DNA of 64,000 bases. Source: Protea cynaroides (Eukaryota; Streptophyta; Magnoliopsida; Proteales; Proteaceae). Both the position numbers and the translations under genes were made by a program. This document shows, piece after piece, positions 46,301 to 54,949 of this stretch; position 1 is the first letter of the stretch; each line of letters begins with the position of its first letter. The notes under the pieces were generated by a model that was given only the letters and a program-made list of their open reading frames with translations, had not been told where the DNA came from and ran no database searches. The stretch covers positions 43,637,016 through 43,701,015 of the forward strand of contig CM053269.1 in assembly GCA_028583415.1 (NCBI GenBank), read 5' to 3'.

Positions 46301-49300
46301 ACGGGCTATGCCACCCATTACTTATGAGGGAAGTCGCATTCATCCTGTCGCAAGCACCTACAATGTCATGATCACATTGGTTTACTCTTTTCTCTTTGGT
46401 AGTTCAACGGACGGTAACCCCTCCAACAAGAAAAGGTATAAATATTGAAATTCCTCTGCCATTTGGATCGGAGAATTTATGGAGGAACTCGGGTCTTAAA
46501 TTTCCAGAAACCGCACGATTATATAAGAATGACTCAACTAAGATTGCTCGTCTTAAGGCACTCTTGAGTAAAAAATTTTAGATTAAGGACCTTGGCAAGC
46601 TGTGTTATTTTCTTGGTATTGAGGTTGCACATTCTACCAAAGCTATCTTTCATTCTCAAAGAGTATACCATAGATCTCCTTTCTGAGACTGTGATGCTTG
46701 GCTGTAAACTAGTCGACACTCAACTTAAAGCAAATGTTCGCCTTTCCTGTGACCCCAGTGGCCCTGTGGATAAGGGCCAATACTAGCGGCTGGTTGGTAA
46801 GCTGATTTTTTTTTATCTCACACTCACCTTGATATCACTTTTGTTGTCAGTTTGGTGAGCTAGTATATGCATGATCCCCATTCCTCTTACTTGGAGTCAG
46901 TTCATCGGATTTCGTGGTATCTGAAGTCTACACTAGGAAAGAGGTGTTTTTCTCCTCTTATGGTCACTTGTGTGTGAAGCCTTTATTGATGCCAATTGGG
47001 GCAGTTCCACTGATGATTGGCGCTCTACCACTAGTTATGGAACATTTGTGAGTGGAAATCTAGTCACTTGGAAGAGTAAGAAGCAGGCTGTTGTTGCAAG
47101 GTGTAGTGCTGAAGCAGAATTTAGAGCCATGTCTCATAGCATTTGTAAGTTGATATGGCTTCAAAAGTGTTATGCACGATCTTCATTTACCTATACCTCT
47201 ACCCAAGGTTTAAAATCTCGGGTTTCGGAGGAGTCTCGGCCTCCTCCGAAATTGAGATCTCGGCGAGATCTCGCCGAGACTGTATTTTTTCCGAGACAAC
47301 TTAAAAAGGTTGTCTCGGTGGCCAAAATATATTTTTTAGGTCTCTTACTTCAGGGGAACATCATTTCTACATACATAAACACATTTAGAGCATAAAATTG
47401 TAAAAATAATGACTCTTTGTGGTTGTTTGGGTTTACAACCATGTTTTGGCGGTCAACACTGAAGTCTGTTGTAAACTTAGGCTAATATTGTCTATTATAT
47501 TCAATCAAATATGGCAAATGAGACAATAACATAATGCATTGGGGGAAAGAGAAACAAAATAACACTTCATTATAAATCATTACATCATAGTTCAAATGTT
47601 CAATACTGAATGATCCCATAGTTTCGTAGATCGGGCTCACGTATATAAAAATTTCATCAGATTCTACCAATTTTTTTTCTCTCTCATAGTCTCATTTAAA
47701 AATCTCATTTTTGGGCAAGAATCTAACCTTCAACAGTTCATATGAAACTCCCACAGCAATCCCCACAGTCCGAAGCACCACCCGTTGCAAGTTGAAAGTC
47801 CAAACAAAGAAAAAATGAGGAAGAAATAAGAAAATTTTCAAAAAACTAACAAAAAAGAGGAAACAGCAGTTCTCGAACAGTGAGTTCTCTCTTTTATAAA
47901 GAGGAAAAAAAAAAAAAGAGCAATTTCTCGGCGAGATTTACCGAGATCTCACCGAGAAATTGCGAAATTTACCGAGATCTCGGCGAGATTATGCATCTGT
48001 CGAGACGAAAAGGGTTATCGACCCTGTTTTCGTCTCGGCTAATGCCGAGAAGGGCGAGATCGGCGAGATCCAGTGGATCTCGCCGAGATTTTATTCCATG
48101 CCTCTACCATTGATGCTGTACAGTGATAGGAAGTCTGCCATTAGTATTGCTCATAATCCAGTTCAACATGATTGCACGAAGCATGTAGAGATTGATCGTC
48201 ATTTCATCGAAGAAAAGCTGGATTCTGGTCTTATTTGTATTCTTTTTGTTTAAACTGGTGATCAGCTAGCTGATGTTTTTATTAAGGGGTTGAGTGGCAA
48301 AGTTTTTCATCTTATTGTATGCAAGTTGGGCATGTGTGATATCTATGCACCAACTTGTGGGGGAGTGTTGTAATATGGGTATAAGGGTATTTATGTACTT
48401 GTACCTATTTTTCACTTATTATAAATAAAGTTGTGGGACTATCATTGACTAGAAATTCATTCCTCCATATCAACACAATAGTTCTTAGTTTGAATATCCT
48501 CAAATTTCACATCAGATCCATATATGATATAATACTGTGTAAAGTGCCTGTATTAATAGAATTCACATACTATCTATGCTTACTCTTATCATTTTTGAGA
48601 GAATGAGGTTTCTTTGTGTATTAAACTATTGTAACTTAATTGATTTTTCATTGTTGACTATTTCAGATGGGAAAGATTTCCAAAGCCCTGGAGGTCAGCA
48701 AAATGATGGAGTCATGTGGCATAAAACACAACTTGAAAACATACTCCATGATGATTAATGGATTTTTGAAACTAAATGATTGGGCAAATGCTTTTGCTAT
48801 TTTCGAAGATGTGGTGGAAGCAGGCCTTAAGCCAGATGCTGTGCTCTACAATAATGTCATCCGAGCATTCTGTGGCATGGGTAACATGGATCGAGCTGTT
48901 CGTACTATTGAAATAATGCAGAGGGAGAGACATAGACCTACTTCACGGACATTTCTGCCAATCATACATCGTTTTGCAAAATCTGGAGAAATGAGAAGGG
49001 CACTTGAGATTTTCAATATGATGAGGAAGTGTGGATGCATTCCTACTGTGCACACTTTCAATGCTCTGATTCTTGGCCTTGTTGAAAAGCATCAGGTAGG
49101 TCAGAATTGATAGTCCTAAGGCTATTTTAAAAGCGGAGTTGCTATGCTTCTAGACATGGACAGGTCCTCACATTCTGACTGTCCAATCAACCCTTACTCA
49201 CCAATTTTACCCCCCCCCCCCAAAAAAAAAAAAAAAAAAAACCAATTTAATGAGCTTTGTATCCAGAACATTTTTGGTGCCTTTTTTTTTTTAACATTTA

Positions 49301-51527
49301 AAACAAGCATTACAATTGTAGGTATCTTCTCCACTTTATTTTGGAATATTTCCAATCATTAAGTAGCGTCTGGCTCTATCTAGTTTATCGTTCAGAAGTT
49401 GAGTTGCTTAATAGCAAGTTAAGTAGAGAGTTTGTAATCATATGATGGTGACACCAGTCGCCAAGTGTTTTGTATTTTTCTTCTTTTTATTCTATATAGT
49501 TTAAGTGTTTGCATTGAATGTTTTATTATTCTCCTGCTTCTCTTGCAGATGGGGAAGGCTGTTGAGGTTTTAGGAGAGATGTCACTGGCTGGCATAAATC
49601 CCAATGAGCAAACCTATACAACCATCATGCATGGTTATGCATCTCTAGGTGATACTGGGAAAGCTTTTGAGTACTTCACAAAAATTAAAGAGGAGGGTTT
49701 GGAGCTTGATGCTTTCTCATACCAAGCATTACTTAAAGCATGTTGCAAGTCAGGCAGAATGCAAAGTGCTTTAGCAGTTACAAGGGAAATGAGTGCTCAA
49801 AAGATTCCACGGAACACCTTCGTATACAACATATTAATTGATGGGTATGGACTGGTTTACATCTAACAGTTACAGATGTCCTTAGTTCTCTCTCTCTCTC
49901 TCTCTCTCTCTCTTGCTTGCATGTATGTGTCTACATCAATGTTTCTGTAGACTGCTGATGCTAGGCATGCACAGATGTACTAACTTCCTAGCCAATGTTC
50001 CTTTAAAAATTATTCACTGTCCCATGAGACAGATGGGTTCTTTCAACTGTTTGGACCAGATGGTTAAACAGTCTGTTTGATGCATTGACTTTCAAAGCTA
50101 TTTATATAAATCTATAGTGTGATGCTTTTACCCTTGACTCTGTAACGGCAACTAGAGTATCTACCCCTGAGCAGGTATACTTCATGTCTAGAACATCACT
50201 TCCCTGGGTAATCCTAGGCCCCAGAGGAAATCCATTTCCTATGAATAGCCAAGGCATTGCCCAGGTACTTGACTAGCAAAATCTTGGTCCTGTGCCCCCA
50301 GCTTCACCTGTAATGAGAAAGAAAAACCATAAATATGCATATGTTTTCGTTAACTATTGTTTTCTTAGTCCACCAACCTTATCTTTGATTCAATTTAGGT
50401 TCTTAAAATATCTGATAATTGATAATTCTATTATACAAATCTCGTTTGTTAAGCAAATAAAAACATGTGAAAGAGCATTTTATTGTTTTTTTAAATACAT
50501 GACAAACAAAAGCAGTAGTAGTTGTGTATAATAAATAAATAATAAAAAAAAAAAAATACCCCAGAACAAACATAACACAAGATGAGCATATACAGAGATT
50601 TTACTGGCACTAATTAGCCAAAATACAGTCTAGTCATTTGCTTTGGTAGCCACCATATTTGTGATTGTTCCCTAGCCTCCCCTAGGCTGCTTCTTTGCCT
50701 GGGTGTTGCCTTGACCACACTGTTTTTGACCATTCTGCTTTCAGAAACATTGGCCTCCACTCACTTTATTTGTTTTGTTATGTAGATGGGCTCGAAGGGG
50801 TGATGTTTGGGAGGCTGCTGACCTCATGCAACTGATGAGGCAAGAAGGTGTTCTTCCTGATATCCATACATACACATCTTTCATAAATGCATGTTGCAAG
50901 GCTGGAGACATGATGGTCCGTATTTATCTTCAGTCTGTTTATATCTGTCAGAAACATTTGTGGGCTTATTTTTTGATAACAGAATAGTGTATGCTACAGA
51001 GAGCAACACAGACTATAGAAGAAATGGAAGCTGTTGGTGTGAAGCCTAATGTTAAAACGTATACCACATTAATCCATGGGTGGGCTAAGGCGTCCCTTCC
51101 GGAGAAGGCTCTCAGATGCTTTGAAGAGATGAAGTTGGCTGGTTTGAAGCCAGACAAAGCTGTTTATCATTGCCTGATGACATCGTTTCTATCTAGGGCT
51201 ACTGTTGCTGAAGAATATATTTATTCAGGCATTCTGGGCATTTGTAGGGAGATGGTTGAGCTTGGGTTGACTGTTGATATGGGGACTGCTGTTCATTGGT
51301 CCAGGTGTTTACGCAAGATTGAGAGGTCAGGTGGTGATCTTACTGAAGCCTTGCAAAAGACCTTTCCTTCCGCTTGGAACTCATGTGGAAACCTTTTGGA
51401 GAACTCCAATCAGATTGACAGTGATGATGATGGTGATGGTGGTGCATATGATGAGGTGGAGAGTGATGACAATGGATTAGGATTCAAGGAAAGTGATGAT
51501 CTTGATGACCATAGATTCTTGTTTTAA
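31312..51527 (+). CDS. PPR4: PPR4: chloroplast RRM and pentatricopeptide repeat protein
   Basis: Exons: 31312-32211, 32488-32615, 34310-34450, 35042-35128, 35771-35924, 36960-37019, 48667-49095, 49549-49844, 50786-50915, 51000-51527. All joins are in frame and give 950 residues, close to Arabidopsis At5g04810. The N-terminus is Ser/Pro-rich like a transit peptide, followed by a proline run and an acidic stretch. An RRM spans about 159-245 (RNP2 IFVGNL, RNP1 VGYGFIIY). About fifteen 35-residue P-class PPR repeats follow, for example TYSMMINGF, TFNALILGL, VYNILIDGW and TYTTLIHGW. The tail is acidic. In maize, PPR4 binds the rps12 first intron and is needed for its trans-splicing in chloroplasts; the same role is inferred here. 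The upstream TTG-initiated extension was not used because 31312 is the first ATG. Confidence 0.93.
32740..34018 (-). mobile_element. 5'-truncated LINE in PPR4 intron 2
   Basis: TTGATATA flanks both sides (32732-32739 and 34019-34026). A T run at the left is the complement of the poly(A) tail. Minus-strand frames encode the C-terminal part of a plant LINE ORF2: FLWRAHSGTLPTQ-like sequence, then CSFCWNAVEDVDHLFFKC with the zf-RVT cysteine/histidine pattern, and LLWLDNWHP. The reverse transcriptase core is missing, as expected of 5' truncation. Frames are broken. Confidence 0.8.
34451..36959. other. PPR4 introns 3 to 5 with no other gene
   Basis: Between exons at 35042-35128 and 35771-35924 the sequence is ordinary AT-rich intron with A/T runs, a short TA run near 35333-35344 and a long G run at 36531-36547. 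No transposon ends were identified. Confidence 0.5.
37128..38211. mobile_element. hAT-like element with GAAATTTCG arrays, containing a LINE piece
   Basis: The left end CAAGGTTTGAAATTTTGG and the right end read backwards (CATATACTAAATTT) are weak inverted repeats of the same type as the other hAT-like ends here. Flanks TGCATGGC and TCCATGGC give an 8 bp duplication with one change. GAAATTT, TTTCGAT and CGAAATAT words crowd both ends (37130-37290 and 38050-38210). The centre (about 37430-37960) contains a LINE fragment. Confidence 0.6.
37560..37960 (-). pseudogene. LINE ORF2 zf-RVT fragment
   Basis: On the minus strand CWNTQEDITRLFFACSFSGQIWK-like sequence is readable (only part quoted): a cysteine followed by a D-x-x-H/R-LFF-C pattern typical of the zf-RVT domain. 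It is short and broken. It was either inserted into, or picked up by, the surrounding hAT-like element. Confidence 0.6.
38220..39540. other. PPR4 intron 6, no feature recognised
   Basis: Non-coding sequence with no clear repeat ends. The minus-strand frame at 38743-39105 has no recognisable motif. Confidence 0.4.
39545..40078. repeat. Local duplication, copy 1 (with hAT-like insert)
   Basis: The sequence is repeated at 40482-40698 plus 48476-48597. Shared blocks include AATACATACT, AGTGGATAGAC, GCATGAATTTTACTCACAGA, GTGTCGTTAAAACAATA, TCACATCAGATCCATAT and TGCTTACTCTTATCATTTTT. Copy 1 carries a hAT-like insert at 39553-39703 that copy 2 lacks, and lacks the Copia element present in copy 2. 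Confidence 0.8.
39553..39703. mobile_element. hAT MITE, CATAGTTGTCAAGGCG family (151 bp)
   Basis: Starts CATAGTTGTCAAGGCG and ends CCTTGACAACTATG, a perfect 14-base inverted repeat at the tips. GATTGCAT flanks both sides (39545-39552 and 39704-39711), a perfect 8 bp duplication. The body is filled with AAGGCG, CCTAGGCGA and AGGCGC words. The duplicated neighbour at about 40482 has the uninterrupted site (GACTGCATTATG). Confidence 0.88.
40079..40481 (-). other. Spacer between duplicated blocks, with an unidentified minus-strand ORF
   Basis: The minus strand is open from about 40452 to 40147 (MRMDQNPDQPAPQPQLPVEI start, then Gly/Ala-rich, then a basic end). Base composition is less AT-rich than its surroundings and the frame looks gene-like, but I do not recognise it. 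It may be a captured or retrocopied fragment of a host gene. Confidence 0.3.
40482..40698. repeat. Local duplication, copy 2, left part
   Basis: Matches copy 1 up to GTCGTTAAAACAATA, where the Copia element is inserted; the match resumes at 48476 with GTTCTTAGTTTGAATATCC. Confidence 0.8.
40699..40808 (+). repeat. Left LTR (110 bp)
   Basis: TGTTGTAATATGG to CAAATCAACA, with TATAAATAAAG as a possible TATA or poly(A) signal. Confidence 0.9.
41591..42580. mobile_element. Longer member of the CATAGTTGTCAAGG hAT-like family
   Basis: Left end CATAGTTGTCAAAGCGAC; right end CGACGCCTTGACAACG, with the last bases of the usual CTATG tip lost. AAGGCG and CGCCTAGG words crowd both ends; the middle 700 bases are AT-rich and non-coding. 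It splits a gag codon run (AKIWT / SKDTYC). The target duplication is worn and could not be confirmed. Confidence 0.65.
43042..43164. mobile_element. hAT MITE, CATAGTTGTCAAGGCG family (123 bp)
   Basis: Starts CATAGTTGTCAAGGCG and ends CGCCTTGACAACTATG. CTGCTGAT flanks both sides (43034-43041 and 43165-43172), a perfect 8 bp duplication within the gag reading frame. Confidence 0.9.
43421..45671 (+). pseudogene. Protease, integrase and RT start of the short-LTR Copia element
   Basis: Protease motif SWIIDSSATDHM near 43515 (DSSA instead of the active DSGA), then LWHKQLGHP near 43927, the start of the integrase region. A broken integrase lies in 44090-44650. RT starts near 45400 with QQLDVKNGFLHGELNEEVYL and continues VCKLKRVFYGFKQSPRAWF. 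Many stops and frame changes show it is dead. The RT is cut near 45672 by organelle-derived DNA. Confidence 0.8.
45672..46530. other. Plastid/organelle-derived DNA inserted in the Copia RT
   Basis: The stretch around 46015-46255 matches from memory the plastid segment between ycf2 and rpl23: TTGATTCCTCCTAAAGTTTT, a trnI-CAU copy, then CACGCCAATGGGAACGTTCA and CGAATTGGTATGGTATATTC. The outer parts (45672-46010 and 46260-46530) do not belong to Copia and may be other organelle DNA, but I could not place them. Copia RT resumes near 46535 (TKIARLKALLSKKF). Borders are approximate. Confidence 0.65.
46087..46159 (+). pseudogene. trnI-CAU: Relic of plastid trnI-CAU
   Basis: Acceptor arms GCATCCA and TGGATGC pair, the anticodon loop reads CTCATAA with CAT, and the T loop keeps GGTTCAATTCC. 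Compared with the plastid gene as remembered, it has lost one base near AAAGCACCAACTC and carries several changes (for example GGCTGGATGG and CCTGCTGG). It sits in dead transposon sequence and is unlikely to be expressed. Confidence 0.75.
46531..48260 (+). pseudogene. RT end and RNase H of the short-LTR Copia element
   Basis: Reads IKDLGKL.YFLGIEVAHS-like RT sequence near 46580-46640, then the RNase H domain from about 46970 (EAFIDANWGSSTDDWRSTTS, then VSGNLVTWKSKKQAVVARCSAEAE). This is interrupted at 47204-48100 by a hAT-like element and resumes with LYSDRKSAISIAHNPVQHD and TKHVEIDRHFIEEKL up to about 48240. Stops and frameshifts are present. Confidence 0.8.
47204..48100. mobile_element. hAT-like element with CTCGGCGAGAT arrays (897 bp)
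   Basis: Starts CAAGGTTTAAAATCTCGG and ends, read backwards, CATGGAATAAAATCTCGG. CCTCTACC flanks both sides (47196-47203 and 48101-48108), a perfect 8 bp duplication inside the Copia RNase H. TCTCGGCGAGATCTCGCCGA words fill the first 130 and last 170 bases; the middle is AT-rich and codes for nothing. Related to 52265-52892. Confidence 0.88.
48366..48475 (+). repeat. Right LTR (110 bp)
   Basis: TGTTGTAATATGGG to CATATCAACA, directly after TTGTGGGGGAG and followed by the CAATA duplication. Confidence 0.9.
48476..48597. repeat. Local duplication, copy 2, right part
   Basis: Continues the match to copy 1 (TTTGAATATCCTC, TCACATCAGATCCATAT, TATAATACTGTGTAAA) up to CTTATCATTTTT. The intron sequence after it runs into PPR4 exon 7. 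Confidence 0.8.
49845..50785. other. PPR4 intron 8
   Basis: Contains a (CT)n run at about 49889-49912 and an A-rich tract near 50525-50555. No gene or transposon end is visible. Confidence 0.6.
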
Positions 51528-52120
51528 TTGATGAGCTGGAAGAGAGTTTTGTTGCAGGATTGGTATGGTGTCCAGATGGCTGTCACAGTAAATGATGGTC
51601 CCCCCCCAGCTCCAACTGTAGGTATGATTCTTGAGGGCCTGAGATCTATAAATTTTCTCTTTACGTGTTAATTTTCGATGCTTGGTGATATGCTTTTAAT
51701 TTTTTTTATGTACCCTCTATTTTGCTTTTAATCTTTTTGACAATCTCTCTAGGATTTCCTCTTGTGTACCTGCTGGGGAGATTGAATTGAAAGGGTGTTG
51801 CATAAGGTCATATCAGAGTCTACCAGCAGATAAATTGCATTGGTTTGATGATGTTATCAAATGATAAATAGTGAAAGGATGTATGTGCTAACTCTATAAA
51901 TGTGTCTTGTTACTGTAATGATATAATAATAGCTAAAGTAAGATATTAGGAAATAAAATCTAAAAGTTGGAAGTGTGATCAATTTTCCTCTTTGGGCAAA
52001 GATTGCAACCAAGGTTCAAATTTTTTATATTGAAATTTCTCATAAATGGTTTATGTCATGGTAGTTCACATAAGTGCATAACTATGTAAATTTCCTGCAA
52101 AGGTTTTAAAACTTAGGATA
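51528..52120. other. PPR4 3' region
   Basis: Expected to hold the 3' untranslated region. AT-rich, with TATGATAAT-like sequence and AATAAAATC near 51950 as a possible poly(A) signal. No other gene. Confidence 0.45.
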
Positions 52121-53378
52121 TGTAACAAATTAAACAAGAAGAAGAAACAAAGGAGAAGGAAAGAGAGAAGAGGAAGAAGAGAAGTTAATCATGGTAGGAG
52201 AGATTTAACTGCTCCCATCCATACAAACTTTATTTATAACAACTATCAAAGAGTTGATTACAAGCAGTGTTTTAAATCTCGGCGAGATCTCGAAGATCTC
52301 GAGGGGCTCGAGACGAGATCTCACCTCGATACAATGTATAACCATCTCGACCAGTTCTCGAGCTGGTTTCAACATTTTCGACCATTTCTCGACATTTTCG
52401 ACCAGTTCTCAACCATTTTTCGACTAGTTCTTGACTGGTCTCGACATAATGTATGAATTATGATTGTATAGTCTACTTGACTACTTTGAGTTTTTTTACT
52501 ATGAAAATTAACTAATTAAGTGTTATTATGTTTATTCTTTTTCTAAAATATCATTTTACTGGTTCATTGGTCTTCTGTGATCTTCTATTAGTGTCACATT
52601 ATATAGAATAACCAATATTATCCTAGGTTTACATTTGAATTTCAAACCGATACTGCCAAACATGGGTGTACACCCAAACAACCACCATGTGTGATTATTT
52701 ATACAGTTTTATTGTTTAAATATGTTTTATGTATGTTAGAATAGGGTTCCCCCAGAGTATCAAGCTTTAAAATGATCATTTTAGGGTTGAAATACATATT
52801 TTAAGTCTTCACGGCTTTTGTGTAGTGTCTCGCCGAGATCTCGGTTTCTCAGAGGGTCGAGACACCCTCGAGACTTGAGATTTCGAACTATGATTGCAAG
52901 TATGCCCTTTCTAATACTAATAACAACAACTTAACATAAATCCTAATCTAACACAACAATTTAATATAAATCCATCTAATCTACGATCGCATTCTAAACA
53001 CTTCAACCCTCCCCCTCAAACTGGAACATACTCCAGCTTGGAACAATCAGTTCATAAATAACCAATCACTCCTCGACATGTAGTAAACAAAAGAACCGCT
53101 CGATGCTCAGTGGTATAAAACAAAAGATCTACATGAAGAAGAACCATCCAGTCACAGCACCAAAGTAAACCTAAACTGATCAGCCACCTCTCCTAGGGTT
53201 ATACATGTCTTTCCTCACCACTTCTCCCAGGGTCATTTTAGACTGCCTCTAATACTAATTAACAGCAACTTAACATAAATCCTAATCTAACACAACAACT
53301 TATGATGGCAAAGAGTGGACTGCATCAACTTAACATAAATCCTAATCTAACTGCAATTACACTCTGAACACTTTAACA
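52121..53378 (-). mobile_element. Deleted relative of the non-coding LTR element
   Basis: It begins TGTAACAAATTAAAC, like the LTR at 7515. A first LTR runs to about 53007 and is followed by CCTCCCCCTCAAACTGGAAC, the complement of a purine tract, as at 10232. Only about 220 bases of interior remain. An incomplete second LTR (shared TAACATAAATCCTAATCTAAC blocks) ends at 53378 with TTTAACA. The first LTR carries a hAT-like insert. Flanks GGATA and GGTAA are only partly alike, so the outer borders are less certain. Confidence 0.55.
52265..52892. mobile_element. hAT-like element with CTCGGCGAGAT/CTCGAGAC arrays (628 bp)
   Basis: Left end CAGTGTTTTAAATCTCGG, right end read backwards CATAGTTCGAAATCTC. 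Flanks ATTACAAG (52257-52264) and ATTGCAAG (52893-52900) form an 8 bp duplication with one change. GATCTCG and CTCGAC words crowd both ends. Same family as 47204-48100, more worn. Confidence 0.78.
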
Positions 53379-54520
53379 GGTAACATTGTTGCAACCATAA
53401 GAAGCTCATGTTCGTATTTATTTAATTGTGCTAAGAATATGTGAGTACGTACATTACCTGAGTACTAACTTTACTTCATTAAGCAGTTACTGGAATCAGA
53501 AAACTACTTAAATAGGTAAAGTACTTGCTAGTCACGCATATTTGATACTTCCTCCATCGCACACTGACTGCCCTCTAAGAAGTTTTTAAAGTTCCGAATT
53601 CTTTTTCCATCATATCATTTAATGCATCAAGTTTTTCTTGCATTCTTGAATTACCCTTTATTATGTATGCTATTAAAACTTAGAAGGCAAATTAAATGAA
53701 CAATAAAGAGACTAGTGGGGTGGTGCGCCGAGAGGGGGGGGGGCAATTTTGGATAATTAAAATAAAATTAGTGGGTAATTAATGCTATAACTACCTCACC
53801 ATAAAAGTGAGATTTGTCAAAATGGTTAGTCTGTGTGGGTGGAGGGGGTGCTTTTAATTTTGGTAGCCTAGCAGGTCCATGCTCAATGGTTTGTGTAGTT
53901 GAAGGTATGTTTGGTAGGCAGAATAATGGTTCTGCTCCATTTAAGTATTAATGTCATAGCTGTAAATAAATTCTGTAGTCTTCAAAATTTTTAGATTACC
54001 TGGTGTGTTTTCATCATCTATAATTACATCATACTCATTGTTAGGAGATCTATATATGAGTAGAATTCTAGAATATATTAGATACAGACATACCTGATTT
54101 CCCTTGGATTGTTGACTTCAGTTAAATTAAGTTTTTCAATACAGACATAACTGTCTTAGTGTTCAAATTCTTGTCAAGATAGGTAACTTAGTAAGTCAAA
54201 ACAGGTGTATTTATTGTGAGATCATATTTACTTAATAATTGGAGTTCATATTCATTAAATTAGGGTACATCAGAAAAGAAAAAGGAGGGAATTTATTTAT
54301 TTATTTTTTTAACGGGAGGAATGCAAGAACCCATATTTGATGATTTGACCTTGACAAGGTTTAAAGATAATTTTACCCTATAATTAAAGGCATACATATG
54401 TATTTATGCAGTAATGTATCTACGCAAGGCAACTTATAATCCATTAATGTGGTTGGCTAATTCTTACTTGTTTGTTGTTAAGGAAAAGGCTATTTTTTTA
54501 AAAAATATTTTTGTACGTAG
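53379..54520. other. AT-rich intergenic DNA
   Basis: No gene seen. A G run (about 53735-53744) and several T runs are the only notable features. Confidence 0.45.
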
Positions 54521-54521
54521 G

Positions 54522-54870
54522 TTGTCATGTTGACAAGGCGATCCGAGGCATTGGATGACTGTCAGAGCGCTTAGGCAACAAAGGGAGTCGACTAGGCGAC
54601 GCCAAGGTGTTGTAAGGGTACATCTTTCATAAGAGGATTTATACAAGAGGGAGGGGTTGGGACATTATTTTTTATTTTTGTAATACATATGCATGACTCC
54701 ATGCATGAAGGTGTATATAAGTTCTTTATACAGTCCAATAAAGAGCTACAAATGGAAATTTATTTAAAAAATAAAGAACAAGGCGTGAAACAATTTGGAA
54801 CCCAAACGCAAAGTGGGTGAAAACCTGCCTGGACACCTAGACGTCGCCTAGGCAACACCTTGACAACATT
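54522..54870. mobile_element. Worn member of the TTGTCAAGGCG hAT-like family
   Basis: Left GTTGACAAGGCGATCCGAGG and right GGCAACACCTTGACAAC are inverted ends. GCGCTTAGGC and GTCGCCTAGG words lie near each end, with an AT-rich middle. The neighbouring TTGTACGTA and TCGTACATA may be a decayed 8 bp duplication. Confidence 0.6.
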
Positions 54871-54949
54871 GTTTCGTACATACAATTATAACTCCTCTTA
54901 ATTCTCTAGAAGCATCCAAGCCAAGGCAGCCAACAATGAGAATGATTGC

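Larger units (their letters stand above)
40699..48475 (+). mobile_element. Ty1/Copia retrotransposon with very short LTRs, multiply interrupted
   Basis: LTRs are 110 bases each (40699-40808 and 48366-48475), TGTTGTAATATG...ATCAACA. TGGTACCAGAGC follows the left LTR (Met-tRNA primer site) and TTGTGGGGGAG precedes the right one. CAATA flanks both sides, a perfect 5 bp duplication, and the duplicated neighbour at 39965 has the empty site. By eye the LTRs differ at about 11 of 110 positions, so the insertion is old. The interior holds gag to RNase H remnants interrupted by three hAT-like elements and by organelle DNA. Confidence 0.92.
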
